Shown here piece by piece: positions 17,201 through 25,973 of a stretch of 40,066 bases of DNA; the stretch's first letter is position 1; each line of letters begins with the position of its first letter. The translations under genes and the position numbers were made by a program. Source of the stretch: an uncultured Muribaculum sp. GTDB taxonomy: Bacteria; Bacteroidota; Bacteroidia; Bacteroidales; Muribaculaceae. The notes below the pieces were generated by a model, which was not told the origin of the DNA, did not search any database, and saw only the letters and a program-made list of their open reading frames with translations. The stretch covers positions 1 through 40,066 of the forward strand of contig CAJTSK010000023.1 in the NCBI GenBank assembly GCA_910578835.1. The letters run 5' to 3'.

Positions 17201-20200
17201 ATGAAACATTTCAGTCGCAGATTAAAAGCACTGTTTGCATTCACGGCGATTATCGCTTCATCTATGTTTTTCGCCAAGGCAAACGCCACCGACCGCAATA
17301 AACCGGTACAAAACATACTTATCCTTAACGCCTATAATGAAGGCTCACCATGGTCACAGTCGTTTATCAATCCTATAATACTGGAAGCGGCGAAAAACCA
17401 TGACTTTATCGTGACGGTAGAGCATCTCAACATGAGCTATGTGGTCAACGATTCGCTCTACCACACCATGGTCGACGGAGTATTGAAACGCTATGAAAAA
17501 AACCGCCCTCAGGGACTCGTATTAATCGGCGAAGCTTCATTCGGACTTGTCGAGACATTGAAAATAAACTGGGGCGACATCCCCACCCTTCTTCTCGGAA
17601 ACTCCGACAAAATAGGTACTGTCAAATACTATCTCACCGGCACAGAAGGCGATGACACTGACGACCAGCTTATATCGCTGTCGCAGCTGCGCACAAAATA
17701 TGACATCACGTTTATCGAGTCGCCATTCATGTACAAAGAGACAGTCGACCTTATTGTCAGAATGAATCCCCAGTTCAACAAGCTCGTGTTTGCAGCCGAC
17801 GCACTTGCCCCCAACCGCCACCTGAGCTACAAAATCAAGAATTATCTTGCCTCTACATATCCCTCGATAAGCTACGAATGGCTCGTGGCAAACGACAGCA
17901 ACAGCGGCAAGCTTCTAACCTACCTGATGGACCACAACGACAAGATGGGAGTATTGTTTTCATCATGGTTTTTTTCTCAGGAAGATGTCAACGGTTACAT
18001 GCAGCTTGTGTCGGGTGAATACCGCGCTATCCCTCAGGCAGAACAACCTATCTACGCTCTCCGCGAAGCGTATCTCCAAAGCGGCATTCTCGGCGGTTTT
18101 TATCCCGATTACACCAAGATTATCGACACTCTTATCAGCTATGTCCATAAGATGAACGAAGGCACAAGCATGCGCGACCTCCCGTTCTACTATCCTGAAT
18201 ATCCTGAAGATTTCCATTACATAATCAACTATGAGCAGCTGCTTCGCGACGGCTACTCGACAAGCGACTGCCCGCCCGACACTGTATTTGTCAACAAGCC
18301 CAAGACGCTTTGGGAAAGCTACGGATGGTATATAATCGCGGTATTGTTGCTCATAGTGGCTATAGGCGTAATCATCGCCTTAAGAGGCAAGGCTATGCGC
18401 ATCAAAATCAAGGCTACCAGCATCCACGACGCCCTCGTAAGAAACATGCCTATCGCCTACGCCTCGGCAAGTATCGACACCGATGGCGACGGACATGTGA
18501 CAAAAATCAATTACAAGTCGAGCAACACCTCGTTTGAGTCGCTATACACCCAGAACGGCGCCGACGACACCGATTCATTCTTCAGCATGGAGCATCTGAA
18601 GCGCCTTGTGGAAACCGCATTCCACGAAGGACACTCCGTGACTTTCACCCACTACTTCAAGACGAGCGACTCCTACTACGAGTTCCTTATCGTGCCAAAT
18701 AAAGAAAACAGCGCGGTCGACATATTCGGCTCTGACACAACAAAGCGCATCAAGGCGGAAAATACACTCCGCAATTCCCGCAAGCAGCTTGAAATGACCC
18801 TCAGCGTGGCACACATCATCCCGTGGCGCTGGGACATCAAGACACAGCGCATCTATTGCGAGGCACAAAGGATATTGCGCCACCTGAAGTTCCCCACCCT
18901 GCGTGGATCAAAACGCGGCATGAACATTATCGACTCAAGCGAGTATTTCCAGCGCATCCACCGCGAGGACCTGCCGCGTGTCCGTCAGTCTTACCAGGAA
19001 CTGGTCGACGGCAAGGCTAATTACGTGAAAGAGGAATTCCGTATCGTCACCAACGACAACGGCAACGAGATAATCGACTGGATGGAGGTAAATGCAGCTG
19101 TCGACGAAACCGACCACAACGGCCGCCCCGTATCGCTCGTAGGTTCGCTCCTCCTCATCACCGAGCGCAAGAAGCAGGAAAACGCCCTCATCCACGCCAA
19201 GGAACAGGCAAGCGAGTCAGACCGACTCAAATCAGCCTTCCTTGCCAACATGAGCCACGAAATCCGCACCCCGCTCAACGCCATCGTAGGATTCTCCAAC
19301 CTGCTCGCCAACACCGACGACGAGGAGAAGAAGGAGAAGTTTATCGGCATTATCGAAAACAACAACCAGCTGCTGCTCCAGCTTATCAGCGACATCCTTG
19401 ACCTCGCCAAGGTAGAGGCAAACACGCTTGAATTCATATATCATCCCACCGACCTCAACGAGCTTATACGCAACCTTGAAAGCACAGTGAGAATGAGAGT
19501 GAAGCCCGGAGTGGTGCTCAACTTCACCCTTGGCGCGGCAGAGTGCGTGGTGCGTGCAGAGCGCAACCGCCTGTCGCAGGTAATCATCAACATGCTCACC
19601 AACGCCTGCAAGTTTACCGACCGTGGCAGCATCACCTTCGGCTACGAGCTGCGCGGTCCCGAAATCTACTTCTTCGTGCGTGACACCGGTATCGGTATCG
19701 CCCCCGAAAAGCAGCGCAGCGTATTCCAGCGATTCACCAAGCTCAACAACTTCGTGCAAGGTACCGGACTCGGTCTATCCATCAGCCAGAGCATCATCGA
19801 GAAGATGGAGGGTCGCATCGGTGTCGAGTCGCCCGGAGAAGGTCTCGGCTCAACCTTCTGGTTTACCATCCCCTACCTCCCCGTGCAGGTTGCCGATGGA
19901 GCAAAGACCCCTGCAGAGGAAGTAGAAGTGCCGGCAGTGCCGCAGCCTAAGGAGACCATCAAGCGTCAGGAAAAGCTCACCCTGCTTGTAGCGGAAGACA
20001 ACGAGAGCAACTACCTGCTCTTTGAAACCATCCTCGCCAACGACTACAATCTTATCCATGCATGGGACGGCAGGGAGGCTGTAGACCTGTTCAAGCAGCA
20101 CCAGCCCAACATCATCATCATGGATATCAACATGCCCAATATGGATGGATATGAGGCGACACGCGAGATACGCAAAGTGTCAAAGACAGTGCCCATCATC

Positions 20201-20344
20201 GCCGTGACAGCCTACGCCTTCGCTTCCGACAAGGAGCGTATCATGGAAAATGGCTTCAACGGATATGTCAGCAAGCCGGTCAACGCCACGAAGCTGAAAT
20301 CGGAGCTGAAATCCACCGTCGACTCCTCATTCATCCTTCTCTAA
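17201..20344 (+). CDS. Hybrid sensor histidine kinase with a periplasmic substrate-binding-like sensor
   Basis: From the ATG at 17201 the protein has 1047 residues. It begins with a signal peptide (MKHFSRRLKALFAFTAIIAS..). Residues 35-360 form an ABC-type periplasmic binding-protein-like sensor (ILILNAYNEGSPWSQSF, LVLIGEASFGLVETL). One transmembrane helix is at 376-394. Two PAS-like regions follow (about 420-520 and 530-660), then HisKA with the phospho-acceptor H686 in SHEIRTPLN. The HATPase carries INMLTNACKFT, DTGIGIAPE and GTGLGLSIS. A C-terminal receiver holds D975 in IIMDINMPNMDG. There is no C-terminal DNA-binding domain, so phosphate must pass to a partner encoded elsewhere or act within the protein. 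The upstream lipoprotein gene has its own terminator, so co-transcription is not indicated. Confidence 0.9.
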   Translation: MKHFSRRLKALFAFTAIIASSMFFAKANATDRNKPVQNILILNAYNEGSPWSQSFINPIILEAAKNHDFIVTVEHLNMSYVVNDSLYHTMVDGVLKRYEKNRPQGLVLIGEASFGLVETLKINWGDIPTLLLGNSDKIGTVKYYLTGTEGDDTDDQLISLSQLRTKYDITFIESPFMYKETVDLIVRMNPQFNKLVFAADALAPNRHLSYKIKNYLASTYPSISYEWLVANDSNSGKLLTYLMDHNDKMGVLFSSWFFSQEDVNGYMQLVSGEYRAIPQAEQPIYALREAYLQSGILGGFYPDYTKIIDTLISYVHKMNEGTSMRDLPFYYPEYPEDFHYIINYEQLLRDGYSTSDCPPDTVFVNKPKTLWESYGWYIIAVLLLIVAIGVIIALRGKAMRIKIKATSIHDALVRNMPIAYASASIDTDGDGHVTKINYKSSNTSFESLYTQNGADDTDSFFSMEHLKRLVETAFHEGHSVTFTHYFKTSDSYYEFLIVPNKENSAVDIFGSDTTKRIKAENTLRNSRKQLEMTLSVAHIIPWRWDIKTQRIYCEAQRILRHLKFPTLRGSKRGMNIIDSSEYFQRIHREDLPRVRQSYQELVDGKANYVKEEFRIVTNDNGNEIIDWMEVNAAVDETDHNGRPVSLVGSLLLITERKKQENALIHAKEQASESDRLKSAFLANMSHEIRTPLNAIVGFSNLLANTDDEEKKEKFIGIIENNNQLLLQLISDILDLAKVEANTLEFIYHPTDLNELIRNLESTVRMRVKPGVVLNFTLGAAECVVRAERNRLSQVIINMLTNACKFTDRGSITFGYELRGPEIYFFVRDTGIGIAPEKQRSVFQRFTKLNNFVQGTGLGLSISQSIIEKMEGRIGVESPGEGLGSTFWFTIPYLPVQVADGAKTPAEEVEVPAVPQPKETIKRQEKLTLLVAEDNESNYLLFETILANDYNLIHAWDGREAVDLFKQHQPNIIIMDINMPNMDGYEATREIRKVSKTVPIIAVTAYAFASDKERIMENGFNGYVSKPVNATKLKSELKSTVDSSFILL

Positions 20345-20365
20345 GGCTATTTCACAGCATAAGCA

Positions 20366-20410
20366 TAGATATAGAATAAGCCACTCGACGAGTGGCTTAT
20401 TCTATATCTA
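20366..20410. terminator. Bidirectional terminator, 21 bp perfect stem
   Basis: The arms 20366-20386 and 20390-20410 are exact reverse complements around a three-base loop (one more A-T pair is possible at 20365/20411). The core CCACTC/GAGTGG is flanked by AT-rich runs that serve as U-tracts in either direction. It separates the convergent sensor kinase and licD-like genes. Confidence 0.85.
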
Positions 20411-20428
20411 TACGTATCAAAATACCGG

Positions 20429-21223
20429 TTAAAGGCGTATGTTGGACGCGTGGACCTGAATTTTATCGGGGTCGGGAATACGCATGTAATCGCCATAGAT
20501 ACGACGAAGATATGCATCAGGGTCGGCAGGTGCCTTAAACCTGTATCCCTCAAACTCCACCTCGCTTACAGGCAGAAGTTCATCAATCCGGCGCGGTGCG
20601 GAAAAGAAACTCGGCATGACATGGCGCATCTGCCCGCGTGCGCCTATACGGCTAACTGCCGACATAAGCGGAAACATAACCCGGTGAAGCAACGGGCGCA
20701 ACAACCGGCTTCTCAACGAGCCAGGCGACTTTACACGCCACTTCAACTCCGTGCCCACGAGCTTGCAGCCAAACCGGTGAATCTTGCGCGATGATGACGG
20801 CGAGATAGTGAACACATCTATGTAACACCCGCGATATTTCAACAATGAGTCAAGCCCGTTGCTCTCTTCGACAAACGAGCCAAGATCACGCAGCTTGCCG
20901 AATGCAAACAGAAATTCAGGGTCATTATCAGTAGTCTGCAATACATAGCGAGGGTCGGCAATCCGCTCCACCGCCTCCTTAAAGCGCGGAAAATCCACGG
21001 CAAGCATCTCCACGTCCACGTCATCATCCCAAGGGATAAATCCGCCATGACGCATAACGCCGATAAGTGTGCCGGAGCTAAGCCAGTAAGGAATGTCGTT
21101 ATTGCGGCACACCTCGTCAATAAACCTCAGCATGTCAAGCAATTTCAACTGGTGACGGCGCAAGAGCGAGCCGTCGGGGTTAAACCGTCGACGCAAGTCG
21201 GCTTGTATATCTGCATCAATCAT
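20429..21223 (-). CDS. LicD-family phosphotransferase
   Basis: The 264-residue protein carries the LicD hallmark: LLDMLRFIDEVCRNNDIPYW, then SGTLIGVMRHGGFIPWDDDVDV at 50-71 with the acidic metal-binding cluster. A C-terminal region contains EFEGYRFKAPADPDAYLRRIYGDYM. LicD enzymes move phosphocholine or another phospho-head group from a CDP carrier onto glycans (teichoic acid, LPS, capsule). Its start overlaps the flippase stop by four bases, making it the last gene of the four-gene minus-strand operon. The first gene of that operon encodes a LicC-like nucleotidyltransferase, the expected source of the activated donor. No signal peptide is present, so it acts on the cytoplasmic side. Confidence 0.88.
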   Translation of the reverse strand: MIDADIQADLRRRFNPDGSLLRRHQLKLLDMLRFIDEVCRNNDIPYWLSSGTLIGVMRHGGFIPWDDDVDVEMLAVDFPRFKEAVERIADPRYVLQTTDNDPEFLFAFGKLRDLGSFVEESNGLDSLLKYRGCYIDVFTISPSSSRKIHRFGCKLVGTELKWRVKSPGSLRSRLLRPLLHRVMFPLMSAVSRIGARGQMRHVMPSFFSAPRRIDELLPVSEVEFEGYRFKAPADPDAYLRRIYGDYMRIPDPDKIQVHASNIRL

Positions 21224-22665
21224 TGGTCAGAATTTTTATTTTTCTTCATAATCATGCCGTAAAACAGCTTCAAGTCAGCAACAGCCCGCAACTTAAACAG
21301 CAGCGCGGCAGACACATACAGCGCCAGATACAGCAACGCGCCAAGCCACCACTGAAGCCACGGCAACAAAGCCACCACGGCCACGGCGGCAACGACCCCT
21401 GTGGCAAGAGGCGGAAATATGCAACGTAACTGTCGCCGCAGGGTGCAGCCGACATACTTCCTTGACAAAAACGCATTGACAAGAAATATATTTAAATTGC
21501 TCGCCACAATCGCCCACATGATACCGTACATACCCCAAAACATACCGCCTAACAGCAGCACAAGCAGCATGCCCCACTTGTAAAAGCTCCAGCGAAACAG
21601 CACCTTGCTATGTCCGAGAGCGGCAACGGCATAAAAATTGACATTTTGCAGGCTCACAAATATACCGCCTACACAGAGTATACGGAAGTAAGGCACACAT
21701 GGCAGCCATATGTCACGGTAAAGCGTTGTCACAAGCGGCTCTGCGACAATCATCAGCACTATAAGCACAGGAAACACCACCGCAGCAATCACCCTCATGC
21801 CAAGCGCGGTCATGGCAGCAAGACGCTCGCGGTCGTTCTGAATATTGGAGAAAAAGGGGAAAAGCACCTGCACCAACACCTGCGGAATGGCATAGGATGT
21901 CACCTGGTCAAGCTTGTAAGCCTGAGTGTAATATCCCATATCGGTCGTAGAAAACCGTTTTCCTATTATAATACCCTGCAGATTGCGGCATATCTCCTGC
22001 AATATCGACGCGGCAAGCATATAGCCGCCGAAGCCAAACAACGACTTGAACGACTGCACAGAAAACACCGCCGACGGATGCCACCGGTTGAGCACCCAAT
22101 AAAGCATTGTAATCATCGCCTGGTTAATCACTGTCATAGCCACAAGGCTCCACACCCCGTAGCCACGAAACGCCATGACTATCGCCACACATGAAGCCAC
22201 CATGTAACTCGTGAGGTTGACTATGGCAAGACGCTTGAAGGCAAGTTCCTTTTTCAGTCTTACGAGCTGCACCTGTGCAAGAGCACTTATAACAAGATTC
22301 AGGCTTATCACACGCAACACATCGCAAAACACAGGCATGTCGAAATATCCCGCCACCGCCGGAGCCGAAACAAACAACACCCCGTAGAGCAGCAGTGAGA
22401 AGCCAAGGTTCCAGTAAAATATAGTCGAATAATCGACCTGAGTAGGCGACTTTCGCTGAATCAATGCCGAGGCAAATCCTCCGTCGATTATTGTCTGCGA
22501 CACTACTATGAAGATAGCAAGCACGCCTATCACACCGAAGTCGGCGGGGAGCAGCAGATTGGCAAGCACAAGATTCACCGTAAACTGAAGCACCATATTG
22601 CCAAAGCGGTCAGCCGTAGCCCATGCCGTGCCCTTTAATGCCTTTCTGCCAAGCGCGTCAGCCAT
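21220..22665 (-). CDS. Wzx-type oligosaccharide flippase (MOP superfamily)
   Basis: The 481-residue polytopic membrane protein starts with LGRKALKGTAWATADRFGN and LLLPADFGVIGVLAIFIVVSQTIIDGGFASALIQR, the signature of the Polysacc_synt/RfbX group. About 12-14 hydrophobic helices follow, with a basic C-terminus. It should flip a lipid-linked, decorated saccharide across the inner membrane. It lies 6 bp downstream of the opine-type dehydrogenase gene and overlaps licD by 4 bp. Glycosyltransferases and a polymerase are not in the operon, so the repeat unit must be built by genes elsewhere. Confidence 0.88.
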   Translation of the reverse strand: MADALGRKALKGTAWATADRFGNMVLQFTVNLVLANLLLPADFGVIGVLAIFIVVSQTIIDGGFASALIQRKSPTQVDYSTIFYWNLGFSLLLYGVLFVSAPAVAGYFDMPVFCDVLRVISLNLVISALAQVQLVRLKKELAFKRLAIVNLTSYMVASCVAIVMAFRGYGVWSLVAMTVINQAMITMLYWVLNRWHPSAVFSVQSFKSLFGFGGYMLAASILQEICRNLQGIIIGKRFSTTDMGYYTQAYKLDQVTSYAIPQVLVQVLFPFFSNIQNDRERLAAMTALGMRVIAAVVFPVLIVLMIVAEPLVTTLYRDIWLPCVPYFRILCVGGIFVSLQNVNFYAVAALGHSKVLFRWSFYKWGMLLVLLLGGMFWGMYGIMWAIVASNLNIFLVNAFLSRKYVGCTLRRQLRCIFPPLATGVVAAVAVVALLPWLQWWLGALLYLALYVSAALLFKLRAVADLKLFYGMIMKKNKNSDQ

Positions 22666-22671
22666 ACACCG

Positions 22672-23796
22672 TTAATGAACCATTGATGATATTAGATAAT
22701 CAATCGACGACACGTCAAGACACGCCACAGCCCTTGCGTCGTCACTGTCAGCGATAGTGTCACCATCGATATAGCGCTTACCTACACGCTCCTGAAACCA
22801 CCGGATAATCATGTCAATGGTAGGCGTGGCGATACCGAGCCGCCAACACACCATCTTTATCAACATCATCCCATAAGGGAAATCTTCGGTGAAATAACGG
22901 TTGTCATAATCAGGCATGTATCCCCCCTCCACCCTCTTCATAGGCGCGGGGATACCCTGAAATGCCGCGATACTGCGTATCTTGCGCGTCAGCGACGGGG
23001 CATCGGTCGACTCGTAGTAGTCAAGCAGCGGCGGGATATGTCCCGGCGCTATGCCGAGACGCTCCACGGCAAGCTGAAACTCGCGGTCACATGCAATCAG
23101 CAACTCGGAGCTTTCGTCGGTCCAGTCAGAATAAAACGCCGGCACCTCCTTTAACGGGGTGTCGCAATCCTTAAACATGGCGTAAAGCCTCGACGGATGA
23201 AGTATAGGGTTACTATTGGTCAGCGTCACTTCAAGCGGGTGGGAAAGCACCGACACCGGAGTGGTAAACATTTCAGACAACAGCGAGGCTACTCCGTCAG
23301 TGTCAGCCACGCCGCTAAACGCCACCTTTATGCAGTCTCTATAGCCAAGCAAGTGAGCCGAATGACCATACTTCTCCAATCGCGAGATAAACGGCACTCG
23401 CTGCAAGCCGAAAAGACGCGCACCGCTACCGAGCACATCTATCGCCATTATGAAAAATCCGGTACATGAAAAGACACTGCCCACAAGCGTGTCGCGACGC
23501 AACCACGGCTTTATGGCAAGCAGTTTATCATGTATCGCCGGACCGGGAAGGCATATAAGCACCATCTCCACGCCGGCTATCGCTTCAGCCGGGTCGGACG
23601 ACACGCAATCAAGCGTCCCGAGAAAATGCATTCCATCGGGGTCGGTCACATCAATCACTTCGCCCCAGGAGTCGGGATGGTCGGTCAACACATTCACCCG
23701 ATAGCCACGCGAGGCTACATATCCGGCAAGCACCGTGCCTACATTGCCACCGCCGACAATACATATCTTCGCTCCATTGTTTACGCCAGCACCCAT
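22672..23796 (-). CDS. NAD(P)-dependent octopine/nopaline-type (opine) dehydrogenase
   Basis: The 374-residue enzyme opens with a Rossmann fold (ICIVGGGNVG at 11-20, then YRVNVLTD). The second half is the octopine dehydrogenase domain, with TLTNSNPILHPSRLY (N194, H200, P201), the family's substrate-binding/catalytic region. Opine dehydrogenases reductively join an amino group to a 2-keto acid. It is separated by 3 bp from the upstream nucleotidyltransferase-aminotransferase gene and by 6 bp from the flippase, so it is certainly co-transcribed. In this setting it could N-carboxyalkylate the amino group of the head group or of an amino sugar. The substrates cannot be read from the sequence. A general ketopantoate-reductase-like role is the main alternative. 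Confidence 0.78.
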   Translation of the reverse strand: MGAGVNNGAKICIVGGGNVGTVLAGYVASRGYRVNVLTDHPDSWGEVIDVTDPDGMHFLGTLDCVSSDPAEAIAGVEMVLICLPGPAIHDKLLAIKPWLRRDTLVGSVFSCTGFFIMAIDVLGSGARLFGLQRVPFISRLEKYGHSAHLLGYRDCIKVAFSGVADTDGVASLLSEMFTTPVSVLSHPLEVTLTNSNPILHPSRLYAMFKDCDTPLKEVPAFYSDWTDESSELLIACDREFQLAVERLGIAPGHIPPLLDYYESTDAPSLTRKIRSIAAFQGIPAPMKRVEGGYMPDYDNRYFTEDFPYGMMLIKMVCWRLGIATPTIDMIIRWFQERVGKRYIDGDTIADSDDARAVACLDVSSIDYLISSMVH

Positions 23797-23799
23797 AAT

Positions 23800-25608
23800 T
23801 TACAGTGATTTAAGGGCATCAATCAATACACGGTTGTCAGCGCTGTCACGTACGGCGATACGTATAAACTGCGCTCCCGGAGGAAATCCTCTTTTGCCCG
23901 AACAATCCTTTATCAATATATTGCAGCGGTCGAGCAACACCCTTGTAAGCTCGGCGGCGCTGAATCGCGACGTCACCTCACAGAGGAAATAATTGGCGGC
24001 AGAAGGTATCACCCGCAGATAACCGATTGCCGACAGCTCGTCAAAAAGCGTGTCGCGCACCTTTCTTATCTTGCGGCACGCCTCTTCGTAAGTTTTTTCA
24101 TACTTGCCGTAAATCTGCATGTAATATTCGCCAAACGAGTTGATATTCCATATCGCACACGCCGAGCGCAATCTCCTTACCATCTCCACGTCGGAGCTTA
24201 CAAGCACGCCAAGACGCAGCCCCGGCACTCCGTAAGACTTCGATATGCTTTTCACCACCACGAGATGTGGCGCACGCTCAAGCACGAAATTATGCAGCAG
24301 CGTATTGTCATCACCCTCGGCAAAATCCACAAACGACTCGTCGACCACAAGCCTCACGCCTCTGCTGCGAGTCCACTCGACAAGCCTCATAAGGTCGTGG
24401 CGCGGTATAAAATTGCCGGAAGGGTTATCGGGATTTATCACAAGCAGGGTGCTTATAGGCTTGTCGGCGAAGTAAGCCATAAGGTCATCGGCGGTATAGT
24501 GGAAATCGTCGTTATCAGGCACAAACACTTCAACCGCGTCCTTATCCATGCGGTTAGGATATTCCTCAAATGTAGGCGCGGTCACGCCGAGGCGTCCCTC
24601 GCTATGCTCCATCAGTGCCTTGATAAGCTCCGCCGCACCATTGCCGGTCACCACATAATCGTGGCGCACCCCGAAATATTTCGCTCCAAGCAGCGAGTTC
24701 ACCCCCATGCCTGAGGGATAATTACGCAAAAGCACATCAAAATTGCTCTTCATCTCATCAATCATTTTTCCGGTTGGGAAATAAGGATTGACAAGATAGC
24801 AGAAATCTTTCAGCCCCGGATAACGCCAGTAGCCTCCATAGCTATGCTGCAGCTTCTCAAGACGAGAATCCACGTCGGCAAATATCGTCTCGGCTATGCG
24901 GAGGTCCTGCACATCGTCGATTTCATACCAAGGGAGCTTGCCTATCGAAAGAGCCTTTATCCCGGCTGTGTCGACAAGAGTAATCACGCGCAACACCTGT
25001 TCGTAATACTCATTGTCGCCGAGCGCCTTTATATACGCCTCCAGAAACGGCAGATAGCAGCGCGACGCGAAATCCCGGCTAAACTTATAGATATTGACCG
25101 TCTTGTAATATCGGTCGATATCATTATAATCAAACGCCTTTTTCGGGATAAAGCTGATAATATTGTCATCATCGTCAAGACACACCATAGTGCCGTCCAT
25201 CCAAGGTTCATAAGGCGCGACGAGAGCCACATCAGGGTGTTCCGAGGCATAAACCATGTCAATCACCGCATCGTCGACTATAATGTCCGACTCCAGCAGC
25301 AACGTGTCGTCATCCTGCATCACATCGCGGGCAAGCCACAGCGAATAGATGTTGTTGGTCCTGTCGTAGATGCTGTTTTCGACATACTCTACATTAAGTC
25401 CCGGGAAACGCTCACCTATATAGTCGCGCAATTTGGCTCCCTCATAGCCTATGACGATTACTATCCGCGACAAAGGAAGACGCTGCAGCTGGGTAAGCAT
25501 ACGCTCAATCAGCAACTCACCGTTGACGGGCACCATACACTTGGTGTTTCCAGCCGTAAATTCACCGAGACGACGCCCGAGACCGGCTGCCAATATAATT
25601 GCTTGCAT
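23800..25608 (-). CDS. Fused LicC-like nucleotidyltransferase and HisC/CobD-like PLP aminotransferase
   Basis: The 602-residue protein is a fusion. Residues 1-235 are an NTP-transferase: AIILAAGLGRRLGEFT with a following TKCMVPVNG, the LicC/PntC-like NNIYSLWLARDV stretch, and an acidic metal site LLESDIIVDD. Residues 260-602 are a fold-type I PLP enzyme of class I/II. Visible there are VTGNGAAELI, NPDNPSG, VVDESFVDF, the Schiff-base lysine in SISKSYG (K457) and the PGLRLG motif. LicC-type enzymes make CDP-activated phosphocholine-like groups. HisC/CobD-type enzymes transaminate or decarboxylate phosphorylated amino compounds. Fusion of the two activities suggests that one makes the amine of a phosphate or phosphonate head group and the other activates it with CTP. 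It is the first gene of the operon, and its promoter coincides with the transposon junction. No PEP mutase is in view. Confidence 0.85.
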   Translation of the reverse strand: MQAIILAAGLGRRLGEFTAGNTKCMVPVNGELLIERMLTQLQRLPLSRIVIVIGYEGAKLRDYIGERFPGLNVEYVENSIYDRTNNIYSLWLARDVMQDDDTLLLESDIIVDDAVIDMVYASEHPDVALVAPYEPWMDGTMVCLDDDDNIISFIPKKAFDYNDIDRYYKTVNIYKFSRDFASRCYLPFLEAYIKALGDNEYYEQVLRVITLVDTAGIKALSIGKLPWYEIDDVQDLRIAETIFADVDSRLEKLQHSYGGYWRYPGLKDFCYLVNPYFPTGKMIDEMKSNFDVLLRNYPSGMGVNSLLGAKYFGVRHDYVVTGNGAAELIKALMEHSEGRLGVTAPTFEEYPNRMDKDAVEVFVPDNDDFHYTADDLMAYFADKPISTLLVINPDNPSGNFIPRHDLMRLVEWTRSRGVRLVVDESFVDFAEGDDNTLLHNFVLERAPHLVVVKSISKSYGVPGLRLGVLVSSDVEMVRRLRSACAIWNINSFGEYYMQIYGKYEKTYEEACRKIRKVRDTLFDELSAIGYLRVIPSAANYFLCEVTSRFSAAELTRVLLDRCNILIKDCSGKRGFPPGAQFIRIAVRDSADNRVLIDALKSL

Positions 25609-25644
25609 ATTAGTAATTGACGTTATTTAGATCATGTTTCATCC

Positions 25645-25654
25645 GCAAAGTTAC
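25645..25654 (-). other. Transposon attachment core GTANNTTTGC at the chromosome junction
   Basis: The minus strand reads GTAACTTTGC, an exact match to the GTANNTTTGC core known for CTnDOT-family target sites. It lies 320 bp before an IntDOT-like gene, the usual distance of int from its end. To the left the DNA is chromosomal operon sequence, to the right it is element DNA. The partner junction lies outside the window. Confidence 0.7.
25646..25653 (-). promoter_or_regulatory. -7 box of the LicC-fusion operon, lying inside the attachment core
   Basis: The minus strand TAACTTTG matches TAnnTTTG and would start transcription near 25639, about 30 nt before the ATG at 25608. The -33 position now belongs to the element. 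It shows TTTC at 20 nt spacing (plus 25674-25677) rather than TTTG, so the joined promoter is probably weaker or altered. Confidence 0.6.
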
Positions 25655-25973
25655 TACAAAAAAGTGAAATGCGGAAAGATATAGTGATAGAATTGAGTTA
25701 CAAGGGTTTTGGTTGAAGTGGCGATAATCCGTGAAGCCATTACAATCCCTGCCGAAGCCAAATCCTGACGCCGCTACGTTACTTGTTCGTAACCATGCCC
25801 GAAAATGCGACAAACGGGTACGAATAGCGAAACAAGGCTCTAAGGAATAGTGAGTTATCCATAACTCATGCGAAAAATCAGGTTACGGAAAAAGATTGCG
25901 CCGTTCCTCCCCGTTTTGCGTACCAACACCGGACTCTTCACCAACTAATTTTGAAACCCAAAAATTAAGGACA
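25655..25973. other. Non-coding end of the transposon with candidate arm sites
   Basis: No credible gene is present. Two palindromes stand out: TGAGTTAT-cc-ATAACTCA at 25851-25868, and GTTAC (25778-25782) facing GTAAC (25789-25793). Further GTTAC copies occur near 25694 and 25881. In this family the integrase binds arm-type sites in this interval, and these repeats are candidates. A -7 box for int is at 25946-25953. Confidence 0.5.
25946..25953 (+). promoter_or_regulatory. -7 box of the integrase gene
   Basis: TAATTTTG fits TAnnTTTG, 20 bp before the int start codon. The proper -33 position is not consensus; the nearest TTTG (25915-25918) is 27 nt up. A weak constitutive promoter is inferred. 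Confidence 0.45.

Noticed and set aside
25610..25813. Minus-strand 67-codon ORF across the transposon junction
   Set aside because: It spans the attachment core, so it would be a chance chimera, and its start has no promoter.
25896..25973. Upstream ATG for the integrase (437 codons)
   Set aside because: It lies upstream of the -7 box at 25946 and adds residues foreign to the family; the ATG at 25974 gives exactly the 411 residues of IntDOT.
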